From positions 1-30,077 of the forward strand of contig JAFGNE010000047.1 of NCBI GenBank assembly GCA_016927155.1: DNA of 30,077 nt, written 5' to 3'. Numbering within the stretch: position 1 is the stretch's first letter; each line of letters opens with the position of its first letter. The DNA is from Candidatus Peregrinibacteria bacterium (GTDB lineage: Bacteria; Patescibacteriota; Gracilibacteria; UM-FILTER-43-11). The translations under genes and the position numbers were made by a program. Positions 6,725 through 15,411 of the stretch are shown piece after piece. The notes under the pieces were generated by a model that was not told the DNA's origin, did no database searches, and was given only the letters and a program-made list of their open reading frames with translations.

Positions 6725-9334
6725 TTAGGATTTCCCCTTGAGAGGAAGGGCCTGCTTTTCAGCGGCGCCGGCATCCGCCTGTTCATCCACCAAAATAAGC
6801 GAGAAAGAAGCGACTTTGTCGCCGGAATCCATGCGCATGATAATAACCCCCTGTGTGGTGCGGCCGATATTGGGAATCTGTTCCAGGGGCATGCGGATCA
6901 TCTGGCCGTGTTTGCTGATGAGGACGAGATCGCCCTGTGTTTTTTGCGTGATCACATAACCGCCGACAACCTTTCCGGTTTTGGGGGTGATCTGGGCGGC
7001 TTTTACGCCGCTGCCCCCGCGGGACTGGAAGCGATAATTGGTGACGGGTGAGCTTTTGCCTAAGCCGTTTTCCATGACAACGAGCAGGCGGCTCATGGAT
7101 TCGTCCTGAATCACGTCCATGGCTACAAGGATATCGTCGCCTTTCAGCCGTATGCCGCGAACCCCCATGCTGGGACGGCCCATTGGACGCACGTCATCTT
7201 CCTTGAAGCGGATACTTTGGCCGTTTTTTGAAAGCAGGATGACCTGGTCGCCGGGCGAGGTGGCCTTTACCCATTGGAGCAAATCGCCCTGCCTGAGCTT
7301 GATGGCAATCAGGCCGGATTTGCGGACGTTCTTGAATTCTTCCAGTTTTGTTTTTTTCACGGTGCCCTTGTTAGTGGCCATGAACAGGTATTCGCCGGCA
7401 TACTGGGAAAGATCCAGGATAGCGGTGACCCGTTCGTTTTGTTCAAGTTGGAGCAAATTGACGATCGCCTGCCCCCTGGCCTGGCGGGTAGCCACGGGAA
7501 TTTCATAGACAGGCAACTGAAACACGCGGCCCATGTTGGTGAAATAAAGCAAATCATCGTGCGCCATGGTATTCAGGATGAGCTTCGTCTCATCTTCTTC
7601 TTTGGTGGTCATGCCGATAACCCCCTTGCCGCCGCGGCCCTGGGTGCGGTAGACGGAGGGGTTCATGCGTTTCACATAGCCCGCCTCGCTGATCATAACC
7701 ATCATGGGCTCGTTGGGAATGAGCTGTTTGGCGGAGAATTCGCCGACAGCGTGCACATAAACTTTGGTACGGCGGGCATCGCCGTATTTCTCGATAATTT
7801 CCGTAGTTTCCCCCCTGACGATGGCCAACACTTTTTTGGGGTCAGCCAAAATGCCTTCACATTCTTTGATAAAAAGCATGCGTTCCTTAAGCTCATCCTC
7901 GATTTTTTTCCTTTCCAAACCGGCGAGGGTCTGCAGGCGCATTTCCAAAATGGCCTTAGCCTGTTCTTCGCTCAATTTGAACTTTTTCATCAAATTTTCT
8001 TTCGCGAGCTCCTTGGTTTCGGATTTTTTGATGGTAGCGATCACCTCGTCGATGTGATCGAGGGCGATCTTCAGGCCTTCCAGAATATGGGCGCGCGCCT
8101 TGGCCTGTTTCAGTTCAAATTCGGTGCGCCGCGTAATCACGACTTTACGATGGCCAATGAACTGCTCAAGGATGGCTTTAAGGTCGAGCAGGCGGGGCTG
8201 GATGCCGTCCACCAGGCCGATCATGTTAAAACCGAAGGATGTTTGAAGATTGGTGTACTTGTATAACTGATTGAGGAGTTTTTTCGGATAAGCGTCGCGC
8301 TTCAGCTCTATTACGACGCGCATACCTTCGCGGTTGGATTCGTCACGCAAGTCGGAAATTCCGGTTATTTTTTTATTGTGGACCAAATTGGCGATACTTT
8401 CCACAAACGCCGCCTTGTTGACCTGGTAAGGCAGTTCGGTGATGACGATGCGGAACTTGCCGCCCTTCATCTCATCGATATCGGCCTTGCCGCGGATCAC
8501 GATGCTGCCCCGGCCCGTGGCGTAAGCGGTTTTAATGGCTTCGGTATCATAAATCATGCCCGCCGTGGGAAAGTCGGGGCCTTTGATAAATTGCATCAGG
8601 TCTTCAATGGTGGCCTCCGGGTGGTCCGCCAAATGGTTGACCGCGGACATGACCTCGGTGAGGTTATGGGGCGGAATATTGGTGGCCATGCCCACCGCGA
8701 TGCCCATGGAGCCGTTGAGCAGCAGCGCCGGAATACGGCTGGGAAGTACTGAGGGCTCTTTCAGCCGGCCGTCGTAATTGGGGCGAAAATCAACCGTTTC
8801 TTTTTCAATATCGGCCATCATTTCATCCGTGATCTTGGCCATCTTGGCTTCGGTGTAACGCATGGCCGCGGCGTTGTCGCCATCCATGGATCCGAAGTTA
8901 CCCTGGCCAAGGACGAGCGGATAGCGCATAGCGAAATCCTGGGCCATACGGACCATGGAATCATAAACGGCCGAATCGCCATGGGGATGGTACTTACCTA
9001 AAACATCACCGACCACGGTGGCGGATTTGCGGAATTTGGCGGCATGCCTAAGCCCCAACTCGTGCATGGAATAAAGGATGCGGCGGTGCACAGGCTTAAG
9101 GCCATCGCGGACGTCGGGCAACGCGCGGGAAACGATCACGCTCATAGCGTAATCGAGGTAGCTTTCCTCCATTTCCGTGACGATTTCGCGCGGTTTCATA
9201 TTACCGGCCGAAAGAAGCGTCGCGGGAGTCCCCTCTCCGCCATCATCCCCCCCTTCTTCCGCAACCTCTTCGACAGGTTTTTTCTTATCTTCCGGCTCCT
9301 TTTCAGGAGCTTTTTTTGAATCTTTTTTAGGCAT
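6725..9334 (-). CDS. gyrA: DNA gyrase subunit A
   Basis: The DNA-cleaving subunit of gyrase, which with GyrB introduces negative supercoils. It opens with a Lys/Glu/Asp-rich extension of about 45 residues before the conserved MEESYLDYAMSVIVSRALPD block. The catalytic Tyr lies in AAAMRYTEAKM (Tyr160 counting from the ATG at 9334). The quinolone-resistance region GKYHPHGDSAVYDSM keeps the susceptible-type Ser and Asp. The C-terminal beta-pinwheel has a GyrA box QGRGGKG, one change from QRRGGKG, which supports gyrase over topoisomerase IV ParC. A GTG nine bases upstream (9343) is in frame, but the ATG gives MPKKDSKK and is preferred. gyrB is not in the window. Confidence 0.96.
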   Translation of the reverse strand: MPKKDSKKAPEKEPEDKKKPVEEVAEEGGDDGGEGTPATLLSAGNMKPREIVTEMEESYLDYAMSVIVSRALPDVRDGLKPVHRRILYSMHELGLRHAAKFRKSATVVGDVLGKYHPHGDSAVYDSMVRMAQDFAMRYPLVLGQGNFGSMDGDNAAAMRYTEAKMAKITDEMMADIEKETVDFRPNYDGRLKEPSVLPSRIPALLLNGSMGIAVGMATNIPPHNLTEVMSAVNHLADHPEATIEDLMQFIKGPDFPTAGMIYDTEAIKTAYATGRGSIVIRGKADIDEMKGGKFRIVITELPYQVNKAAFVESIANLVHNKKITGISDLRDESNREGMRVVIELKRDAYPKKLLNQLYKYTNLQTSFGFNMIGLVDGIQPRLLDLKAILEQFIGHRKVVITRRTEFELKQAKARAHILEGLKIALDHIDEVIATIKKSETKELAKENLMKKFKLSEEQAKAILEMRLQTLAGLERKKIEDELKERMLFIKECEGILADPKKVLAIVRGETTEIIEKYGDARRTKVYVHAVGEFSAKQLIPNEPMMVMISEAGYVKRMNPSVYRTQGRGGKGVIGMTTKEEDETKLILNTMAHDDLLYFTNMGRVFQLPVYEIPVATRQARGQAIVNLLQLEQNERVTAILDLSQYAGEYLFMATNKGTVKKTKLEEFKNVRKSGLIAIKLRQGDLLQWVKATSPGDQVILLSKNGQSIRFKEDDVRPMGRPSMGVRGIRLKGDDILVAMDVIQDESMSRLLVVMENGLGKSSPVTNYRFQSRGGSGVKAAQITPKTGKVVGGYVITQKTQGDLVLISKHGQMIRMPLEQIPNIGRTTQGVIIMRMDSGDKVASFSLILVDEQADAGAAEKQALPLKGKS

Positions 9335-9417
9335 AAAAAACACAAGTCAAAATAAGCAGGAGAATGTTAACACAAAAAATAGCCTGTTGAAAAGGGTAAT
9401 AGTTTGGATTTGTCCGC

Positions 9418-10218
9418 TTAAGCTTTGGCGGCAGAGGCTGGAATAGCAGAGGCAGGGGCAGGCACAACCGCAGGAGTGGCAACAGGCTGACTGGAGGCCA
9501 TTGCTTTTCCTTTCCTGGCCGCCATCTCTTCCATCAAATCAAGCTGGATCTGCTGGATCTCAAGGAGGCGCTGCCACTGGCGGTTGAGCAAATGGTCGAG
9601 CTTTTCGTTCAGATGCCGGATTTCGAGCTCCGCCTTCAAATTCACCTTGTAATCCTCTTCCGACCTCATGCGATCGCGATCTTCCATGCGGTTCTGACTC
9701 ATCATGATGATGGGAGCCTGGATGGCGGCGAGACACGAAAGCATGAGGTTGAGCAGTATGAAGGGATAGGGGTCAAAGGGTTTTGTGACCAGCAAAATGA
9801 CGTTGATGATGATCCAGATAAAGATGAAGGCGCCGAAAGAAATGACGAATTTCCAGCTGCCGCCGAAAGTTGCCACTTTGTCCGCCACCCTTTCACCAAC
9901 AGTAAGCTGCCTGTCAAACGCCGTGTTAATGTCCTGCGCCACGATATCGTGTTCCTTCAAGCCTTTTAAAACTTTCCTTTCTAAAGCGGAAACTTCGCCT
10001 TTCTGCATCTTAAGGGCCTTTTCCACGTATTCCGTGCGGTATTGGTTCAGACAAATTTGACAAACGTATCCCGTCCCGTCCCAGTCGGGATTTTTCTTGC
10101 GGATAAGCACCGCGATGCCATCGCGGATGAGCTCGGAGGGAAAAAGGCTTTTGGGGGCATACACGCGCCCGCAGATGGAGCAGGGCTGGTATTCCTGATG
10201 GGTGTTTTTTGTGGGCAT
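9418..10218 (-). CDS. DUF1003 membrane protein with N-terminal zinc finger
   Basis: A 266-residue inner-membrane protein. The N-terminus has a CxxC pair at 13-16 (CSIC) and another at 53-56 (CQIC), a likely zinc ribbon. The DUF1003 core runs from about 105 to 190: RVADKVATFGGSWKF, two membrane helices (about 124-145 and 152-172), then AAIQAPIIMMSQNRMEDRDR, which is the family signature. A coiled-coil stretch (190-235) is followed by an Ala/Pro-rich tail. The biochemical function of DUF1003 is unknown. It has its own promoter (10244-10272), divergent from and overlapping that of the nuclease gene. Confidence 0.9.
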   Translation of the reverse strand: MPTKNTHQEYQPCSICGRVYAPKSLFPSELIRDGIAVLIRKKNPDWDGTGYVCQICLNQYRTEYVEKALKMQKGEVSALERKVLKGLKEHDIVAQDINTAFDRQLTVGERVADKVATFGGSWKFVISFGAFIFIWIIINVILLVTKPFDPYPFILLNLMLSCLAAIQAPIIMMSQNRMEDRDRMRSEEDYKVNLKAELEIRHLNEKLDHLLNRQWQRLLEIQQIQLDLMEEMAARKGKAMASSQPVATPAVVPAPASAIPASAAKA

Positions 10219-10243
10219 GGCGTTTGATAATTCTAATCTTTAT

Positions 10244-10272
10244 ATTATAGCATTTTTCCGCTTATGTTACAA
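10244..10272 (-). promoter_or_regulatory. Extended -10 promoter of the DUF1003 gene
   Basis: On the minus strand TTGTAA (10272-10267, 4 of 6) is followed after 17 bases by a perfect TATAAT (10249-10244), preceded by TGC, making an extended -10. The start would be near 10237, 19 bases before the ATG. Its -35 box physically overlaps the -10 box of the opposite promoter. Confidence 0.7.
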
Positions 10273-10273
10273 T
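10265..10273 (+). promoter_or_regulatory. Extended -10 promoter of the EndoQ-like gene
   Basis: TGTTACAAT: a TG one base ahead of TACAAT (10268-10273, 5 of 6). There is no good -35, which an extended -10 can do without. The predicted start near 10280 leaves an 18-base leader before ATG 10298. Confidence 0.55.
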
Positions 10274-10297
10274 GATCACTGTCATCAATCAGTCCGA

Positions 10298-11578
10298 ATG
10301 CCTTTCATCGCCGACCTTCACATCCATTCAAAATATTCCCGCGCGTGCAGCAAAAACCTTGACCTGCCGCACATTTGGGCGTGGTGCCAGCTTAAGGGGA
10401 TTGATTTGGTGTCCACTGCGGACTTCACTTATCCGGCCTGGTTTAAAGAAATCCATGAAAAACTCGAGGAAACCGCGCCGGGGATTTACGGGCTAAAAAA
10501 AGAATTCCAAAAAGAGGCGGCGGATGTGTATATCCCCGAAAAATGCCAACGCCCCGCCCATTTTATTTTGAGCACGGAAATCAGCCTGATTTACAAGAAG
10601 GGCGAAAAGACCCGAAAAGTGCACCATGTCATCCTCGCGCCGGACGTGAAAACCGTCGCCAAAATCAATGTCGAGCTCGATAAGCGCGGTAATATCAAGT
10701 CGGACGGGCGGCCTATCCTGGGGCTGGACAGCAAAGAGCTTTTGAAGCTACTCCTCGACATTGACCCGGACATTGAGCTGATTCCCGCCCACGCGTGGAC
10801 GCCGCATTTCGCGATTTTCGGCTCCGTTTCCGGCTTCGACAGTATGGAGGAATGTTTTGAGGAGCTTTCCGACCATATCCACGCGCTGGAAACCGGGCTC
10901 TCTTCCGACCCCCTGATGAACTGGAGGCTCAGCCAAAATGACAAGTACGTTTTGGTGAGCAATTCAGACGCCCATTCCCTCCCAAAAATGGGACGGGAGG
11001 CCACGGTGTTTGATTGTGAAATGACCTATCCGGCCATCCTGCGCGCTTTGCGCCATGACCATAAACAAATTGCCGGGACGATCGAATTTTATCCTGAAGA
11101 AGGCAAATACCACGCGGACGGGTTAAGGGCGGAAGGGCTTTGCCTGGCGCCTGAAGAAACGAAAAAAATGAAAAATATTTCGCCAAAAACAGGGAAAAAA
11201 ATCACGGTCGGCGTGCTTCACCGCGTTTCCGACCTGGCAGACAGGAAAATGGGCGAAAAGCCGAAAACCGCGCGGCCCTTTTGGCACATCATCCCGCTCA
11301 CGGAAATCCTGGCTGAAATCCTGCAGGTCGGCGGCGTGAGCAAAAAAGTGGATGAACTGTATTCCAAATTGCTTCAGGAGGTCGGCCCGGAATTTTATAT
11401 CCTCAAGGACGCGCCGATCGCGGACATCAGCCGTGTCAACGAAATGGTCGGTGAGGCCATCTGCCGCATGCGCGCCAGCCAAGTGATCATCCAGCCGGGA
11501 TATGACGGGGAATATGGTATAATCCGCCTCTTCAAGCCCGAAGAATTAGTTGGAAAAGACCAAATGAAATTGTTCTGA
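10298..11578 (+). CDS. EndoQ-like PHP-domain nuclease
   Basis: A 426-residue member of the endonuclease Q / TIGR00375 family, PHP-fold metal nucleases that in archaea cut DNA 5' of deaminated bases. Metal-site blocks visible are IADLHIHSKYSR (4-15), LSTEIS, HHVILAPD, IPAHAWTPHF and SNSDAHS. Two departures from the family, as I remember it, are notable. The usual GDFTHP reads ADFTYP here, losing a His. The C-terminal zinc ribbon (two CxxC pairs before GVLHRVSDLADR) keeps only one Cys (in GLCLAPEE). ATG 10298 is chosen because it begins the conserved block and sits just after a promoter. Its TGA shares one base with the ATG of the helicase gene, so the two are probably translationally coupled. 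Confidence 0.85.
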   Translation: MPFIADLHIHSKYSRACSKNLDLPHIWAWCQLKGIDLVSTADFTYPAWFKEIHEKLEETAPGIYGLKKEFQKEAADVYIPEKCQRPAHFILSTEISLIYKKGEKTRKVHHVILAPDVKTVAKINVELDKRGNIKSDGRPILGLDSKELLKLLLDIDPDIELIPAHAWTPHFAIFGSVSGFDSMEECFEELSDHIHALETGLSSDPLMNWRLSQNDKYVLVSNSDAHSLPKMGREATVFDCEMTYPAILRALRHDHKQIAGTIEFYPEEGKYHADGLRAEGLCLAPEETKKMKNISPKTGKKITVGVLHRVSDLADRKMGEKPKTARPFWHIIPLTEILAEILQVGGVSKKVDELYSKLLQEVGPEFYILKDAPIADISRVNEMVGEAICRMRASQVIIQPGYDGEYGIIRLFKPEELVGKDQMKLF

Positions 11579-13215
11579 TGCTCAATCCATCCCAACAACA
11601 GGCCATTGAAACGGCGGGGGGGCCGCTCCGGATCGTCGCGGGGGCCGGCACCGGCAAAACGCGCACGCTTACGGAACGGATCGCTTATTTGATCGAAACA
11701 GAAAATATCCTGCCGCATCGCATCCTCGCCCTCACCTTTACCAACAAGGCCGCGCATGAGATGGTAGAACGGTTGCGCCAAAAGCGCGAGATCCTGAAAC
11801 AAGTTCAGGATGACAATGCGCTTTTGGCGCCACAGGTCATGACTTTCCATTCGCTCGCCGCCCGCCTTTTGCGGCAGTATTGGGACCCGAATTTCATCAT
11901 CCTCACGGAAAAAGACGGGGGACCTCCCGAAGACGTGAACGCGCTTGACTTTGACGGCCTGCTCACCAAGCTGATTGAGGTATGGGATGAAAAGCCGGAG
12001 GTACTTATGGACTGCCAACAAAAATTCGACCATATTTTAGTGGACGAATACCAGGACGTGAACGCGGCGCAAATCGAAATCGTGCGGCGGCTGGCTGAGC
12101 CTCATCGCAACCTCTGCGTGGTGGGAGACCCTGACCAGACGATTTATTCATGGCGCGGGGCCAAAGCGACCTCAATGACGGAGTTCGCGGAGTTATACCC
12201 GGAAACAAAAACCGTTATCCTGACACAAAATTACCGCAACCCGCCCGCGATCCTGAAAGGCGCGGAAGAGCTTATCCGCCATAATCCGGACCGGATTGAA
12301 AAGCGGCTGGAAGCGGCCAAAACCACGGGACAGCCGATCGCGCTTTGGGAAAACGGGAACGAATGGGAAGGTTACGACACAATTTCCCACATCCTTGAAA
12401 TGCACCTCGGCTCGCACGGCGATATGGTGCTGGCGGACAGTTTGGATGTTGGGCGGCATGGGGGCTTCCGGCCGTTCTCGGACATCGCCATCCTTTACCG
12501 CACGCAGGCCGAAGGCAAAAAAATCGCGGCCCGCCTCGCGGAACGCGGGTACCCCTGCCAAATGTCCGCATCAGAGTCATTTTGGGAAAGGAAGGAGGTG
12601 AAGGAATTTTTGGGTGAATTGGAAAAATTCCGTAGCGGCATATGTCATCCTGAACTCGTTTCAGGATCTGCCGCTGCGCCCCTTTTTTCCTCCTGGTTAC
12701 GCGACCGCATCACTTCTTTCGCCGCGTCCAAGCAATTAAAGGCCGCTCCGGCAAACCACCTGAACCTACTGATCGCGTACGCCATTCCTTTTGACCGGTT
12801 GCCGGTTCAAGAAGCGCTCGCCATTTTCCTCGACGAAACCAAGCTACAGCAGGAGGCGGACAACTTGATTATGGCGGACCGCATCAACCTGCTGACCCTG
12901 CACGCGGCCAAAGGGCTGGAATTTCCGGTTGTCGTCATCATCGGGCTGGAAGAGGAACATATCCCCCATTTAAAACCCACGGACGACCCAGATAATCTGG
13001 CCGAAGAACGCCGGCTTCTTTACGTGGGCATGACGCGCGCCACGGAAGAACTGCATCTTCTGGGTGCTAAAAAAACCGGCAATAAAGAACTCAAGCCGTC
13101 GCGGTTCCTGGCAGAAATCGGTCACGCCAATATGGCAACCGGCCAATTGCCGGAAAAAGCGGCAATCCGACTCAAACGTAAGGCCATCAAGCAGGCGCAG
13201 ATGAAAATGTTTTAA
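11578..13215 (+). CDS. Short UvrD/PcrA-family (SF1A) DNA helicase
   Basis: A 545-residue 3'-5' helicase; full UvrD/PcrA is about 720. Motif Q/I: LNPSQQQAIE and GAGTGKTRTL (22-31). Ia: LTFTNKAAHEM. Ib: TFHSLAARLLR. II: ILVDEYQDVNAAQ (153-165). III: VVGDPDQTIYSWRGA. IV: LTQNYRNPPAIL. V: LTLHAAKGLEFP. VI: RRLLYVGMTRATEELHL. All catalytic motifs are intact. The 1B and especially 2B regions are shortened. Two in-frame palindromic inserts encode ILKQVQDD (72-79) and HPELVSGS (357-364). It overlaps the EndoQ-like gene by one base, suggesting a nuclease-helicase repair pair. It ends six bases from the convergent VIT-like gene. Confidence 0.93.
   Translation: MLNPSQQQAIETAGGPLRIVAGAGTGKTRTLTERIAYLIETENILPHRILALTFTNKAAHEMVERLRQKREILKQVQDDNALLAPQVMTFHSLAARLLRQYWDPNFIILTEKDGGPPEDVNALDFDGLLTKLIEVWDEKPEVLMDCQQKFDHILVDEYQDVNAAQIEIVRRLAEPHRNLCVVGDPDQTIYSWRGAKATSMTEFAELYPETKTVILTQNYRNPPAILKGAEELIRHNPDRIEKRLEAAKTTGQPIALWENGNEWEGYDTISHILEMHLGSHGDMVLADSLDVGRHGGFRPFSDIAILYRTQAEGKKIAARLAERGYPCQMSASESFWERKEVKEFLGELEKFRSGICHPELVSGSAAAPLFSSWLRDRITSFAASKQLKAAPANHLNLLIAYAIPFDRLPVQEALAIFLDETKLQQEADNLIMADRINLLTLHAAKGLEFPVVVIIGLEEEHIPHLKPTDDPDNLAEERRLLYVGMTRATEELHLLGAKKTGNKELKPSRFLAEIGHANMATGQLPEKAAIRLKRKAIKQAQMKMF
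11790..11814 (+). repeat. Palindromic element copy 1, inside helicase gene
   Basis: A 25-base element whose core is an 8-bp stem, ATCCTGAA (11791-11798) and TTCAGGAT (11804-11811), around the loop ACAAG, followed by GAC. It is read in frame as ILKQVQDD between motifs Ia and Ib. Its reverse complement matches copy 2 at 24 of 25 positions. Confidence 0.8.
12644..12668 (-). repeat. Palindromic element copy 2, inverted, inside helicase gene
   Basis: The same element in the opposite orientation: GTC, then ATCCTGAA, loop, TTCAGGAT. It is read in frame as HPELVSGS in the shortened 2B region. It differs from copy 1 at a single loop base. Peptides of the HPELVSGS and ILNLFQD type recur in unrelated bacterial proteins carrying this dispersed repeat (recalled knowledge, not searched). 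Confidence 0.8.
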
Positions 13216-13221
13216 TCCAAA

Positions 13222-13710
13222 TCAGCCGATCATCCCGAACGTGGCGGAAATCCATTCGCCCACAAAATGGGTAAGGAAAATGACGACAAACGCAATGCCC
13301 ATGTGCTCGCCCATCACATGCCACGCCGGCTCTTTTTGGTCGCGCGCCATCCAATAACTGATGGCGCCAAGAACGAGCATTCCCCAGGCAATAGCGATCC
13401 AAACGGCATTAGCCAGATTATTGACCAGCAGGACGGGAACGATGAAAGTAATGGCGAAGAAAAATTTGGCGCACCAGGTGGCCGCGGTGGATTCCCAGAT
13501 TTCACGGACAGTATGCTGGTTTTCGGATTCCTCGGAAATGTGGATGCCGAGCGCGTCGGAAAAGGCGTCCGCCACGGCAATGGTGAGGATGCCGCCTAAA
13601 ACCGCCAGTTTAGAATGGGTGCCCGCCTGGAGCCCGACCATCATCCCCAAAGTGGTGATAACGCCGGAAGTAAGCCCAAAGCTGACACCTTTAAGATAAG
13701 AAAGTTTCAT
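13222..13710 (-). CDS. VIT/CCC1-family-like metal transporter, short
   Basis: A 162-residue membrane protein with about five hydrophobic helices. The N-terminal part (GVSFGLTSGVITTLGMMVGL) and AVADAFSDALGIHISEESE (about 45-63) match the first two helices of the VIT1/CCC1 family, which moves Fe(II) or Mn(II) out of the cytosol into a compartment or outside. In that family the acidic residues after helix 2 bind metal. The protein is shorter than typical VIT1 (over 200) and lacks an obvious cytoplasmic metal-binding helical bundle. It starts three bases after the feoB stop and is the last gene of the metal operon. Efflux of excess iron is the likely role, by inference. Confidence 0.7.
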   Translation of the reverse strand: MKLSYLKGVSFGLTSGVITTLGMMVGLQAGTHSKLAVLGGILTIAVADAFSDALGIHISEESENQHTVREIWESTAATWCAKFFFAITFIVPVLLVNNLANAVWIAIAWGMLVLGAISYWMARDQKEPAWHVMGEHMGIAFVVIFLTHFVGEWISATFGMIG

Positions 13711-13713
13711 GAC

Positions 13714-15411
13714 CTAAAGAATCAAATTCAATATACCTCCCACAGAAAAAGATGCCAGGACCATGATGAGGGTGGACTTGGCCAAATCCTTGGCCCCCAG
13801 TTCCCGGAACAAAACAACAAAAGTGGCGATACAGGGGAAGTACATCGTCAGGACGGTGCTGGCGATGACCAGCTGCTTCATGCTCAACCCCAGCGGCAGC
13901 AGCATTCCGACGGCCACGTCTTTCCTCAAAAAACCGATAACCAGGGAGGCCACGGCCTCTTTGGGCAAGCCCAGCACCCCGACGATGACGGGCGCCGTAA
14001 CATTGCTGACGTATTCAATAACGCCTGTGGCGTACAGGATATTGACAAAGAAGACGCCTAAAAATACAAACGGTATGGCTTCGGTCAAAAATTTCCTGAT
14101 TCTCATCCATAATTTTTTGGCCAGGATACGCACATGGGGAACCCTGTAAGGGGGAATTTCCATGAAGGTTTCCGGGGTCACGCCTTTCATTATTTTATTG
14201 AGAAGAAAACCTAAAATGAACCACACGGCGGCAAGGGTGGCAAAAAGGATCCCCAGGCCCTTTGCGCCGTATTGGCCGAGTAACCCGAAAACCATGGCGA
14301 TCTGAGCCATACAGGGGATGGAAATGGCCATGAGCGTCGCGGCAATAAACCGCTGCCGTCTGGTTTCCAAAATCCTGGTAGCCAGCGCCCCGGGAACGTT
14401 ACAGCCCAAACCGAGGAGCATGGGGATAATGGCCAACCCGTGCATGCCGAACTTATGCATGACATTATCCACCAGAGTCGCCAGCCTCGGCAGGTAACCA
14501 CTGTCCTCCAAGAAACCCAAAGCCAGGTAAAAGGCGAACACGTAGGGCAGGACCATACCGATCGGCACAAAAAGACCGGTCGTCAGCAACCCCATTGACT
14601 GCACATAATCGATTTCCCCCCCGACCAAGGACCCTATTAAAACGTCATGGATAAAGCCGGAACCCAAAAAATCACTCAGCCGCATGGCAAGAGGTGAATA
14701 CAAACCAAATAAAGGTTCAAAAAGGTATCCGATCAGGTTTTCGCCTATCAGACGGACTAAATAAAACGTCAGCGATAAAACACAGGCGGCGATGGGCAGA
14801 CCGGTCAAGGGTTTAACGCTTAAATCTTCCAATTTCTCAAAAAGCGTATGGCGCTTGGACTCAAGCCGCTGGACCGCCTCGATGATCCTGCCGATTTCAC
14901 ACCATCGCTCTTGCTCATTGCGGCAAAAAGAATGGGCTTTAGCTTCCGGTAACCTGGAAACCAGCCGTTTTATCCCTTCGCCCGTTACGGCGCATGTTGG
15001 CACGACGGGAATTTTTAAAATTTTTTCAAGCGTTTCGATATCTATCCCAACCCCTTGGTGTTTTGCCTCATCCCAAAAATTAAGCGCTACAATGACGGGT
15101 ATCTTTTTCTCCAGAAGCTGAAGGGTGAGATACAGATTCCTTTCCAAATTGGTCGCGTCGACCACATTGATGACCAAATCCCCTTCCTTTAGCATTTGTG
15201 TCGCGACTTTTTCCGCTTTGCAAGTCGGCTCCATCATATAATGTCCCGGAACATCAATGATTTCCGCCAGCTTTTTCCCGAATTTCATCTTGCCCTGCCT
15301 GAACTCGACCGTAGTACCGGGATAATTCGAAATCACGACATTGACACCTGTCAGCCTTGAAAAAAACGCGCTTTTTCCGACGTTGGGATTGCCGATTAAA
15401 AGTATTTTCAT
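13714..15411 (-). CDS. feoB: Ferrous iron transporter FeoB, compact form
   Basis: The main component of GTP-dependent Fe(II) uptake in the inner membrane. The N-terminal G domain has G1 GNPNVGKS (7-14), a G2 loop NYPGTTVEF, G3 DVPGHYM and G4 NFWD in place of the usual NMxD. A short helical domain follows, then the polytopic membrane part with the gate motifs LGFLEDSGYLPRLATLVD and GLGCNVPGALATRILE, whose Cys is conserved in FeoB. At 565 residues it is well below the ~770 of E. coli FeoB, mostly by losing loops and C-terminal helices. It overlaps feoA by ATGA at 15408-15411. Confidence 0.95.
   Translation of the reverse strand: MKILLIGNPNVGKSAFFSRLTGVNVVISNYPGTTVEFRQGKMKFGKKLAEIIDVPGHYMMEPTCKAEKVATQMLKEGDLVINVVDATNLERNLYLTLQLLEKKIPVIVALNFWDEAKHQGVGIDIETLEKILKIPVVPTCAVTGEGIKRLVSRLPEAKAHSFCRNEQERWCEIGRIIEAVQRLESKRHTLFEKLEDLSVKPLTGLPIAACVLSLTFYLVRLIGENLIGYLFEPLFGLYSPLAMRLSDFLGSGFIHDVLIGSLVGGEIDYVQSMGLLTTGLFVPIGMVLPYVFAFYLALGFLEDSGYLPRLATLVDNVMHKFGMHGLAIIPMLLGLGCNVPGALATRILETRRQRFIAATLMAISIPCMAQIAMVFGLLGQYGAKGLGILFATLAAVWFILGFLLNKIMKGVTPETFMEIPPYRVPHVRILAKKLWMRIRKFLTEAIPFVFLGVFFVNILYATGVIEYVSNVTAPVIVGVLGLPKEAVASLVIGFLRKDVAVGMLLPLGLSMKQLVIASTVLTMYFPCIATFVVLFRELGAKDLAKSTLIMVLASFSVGGILNLIL

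Noticed and set aside
7274..8266. A 330-codon plus-strand open frame opposite gyrA.
   Set aside because: Antisense to highly conserved gyrA, rich in His/Phe/Asp as expected for a reverse-frame shadow, with no promoter or ribosome site.
9365..9374. TGTTAACACA upstream of gyrA, similar to the centre of the YerC operator.
   Set aside because: Only the inner 8 bases are palindromic and the outer GTATTA arms are absent, so chance similarity in an AT-rich spacer is likely.
11395..12033. A minus-strand open frame across the nuclease/helicase junction containing VILNLFQDL.
   Set aside because: The peptide is just the reverse reading of the palindromic element, and the frame is antisense to two motif-complete genes.
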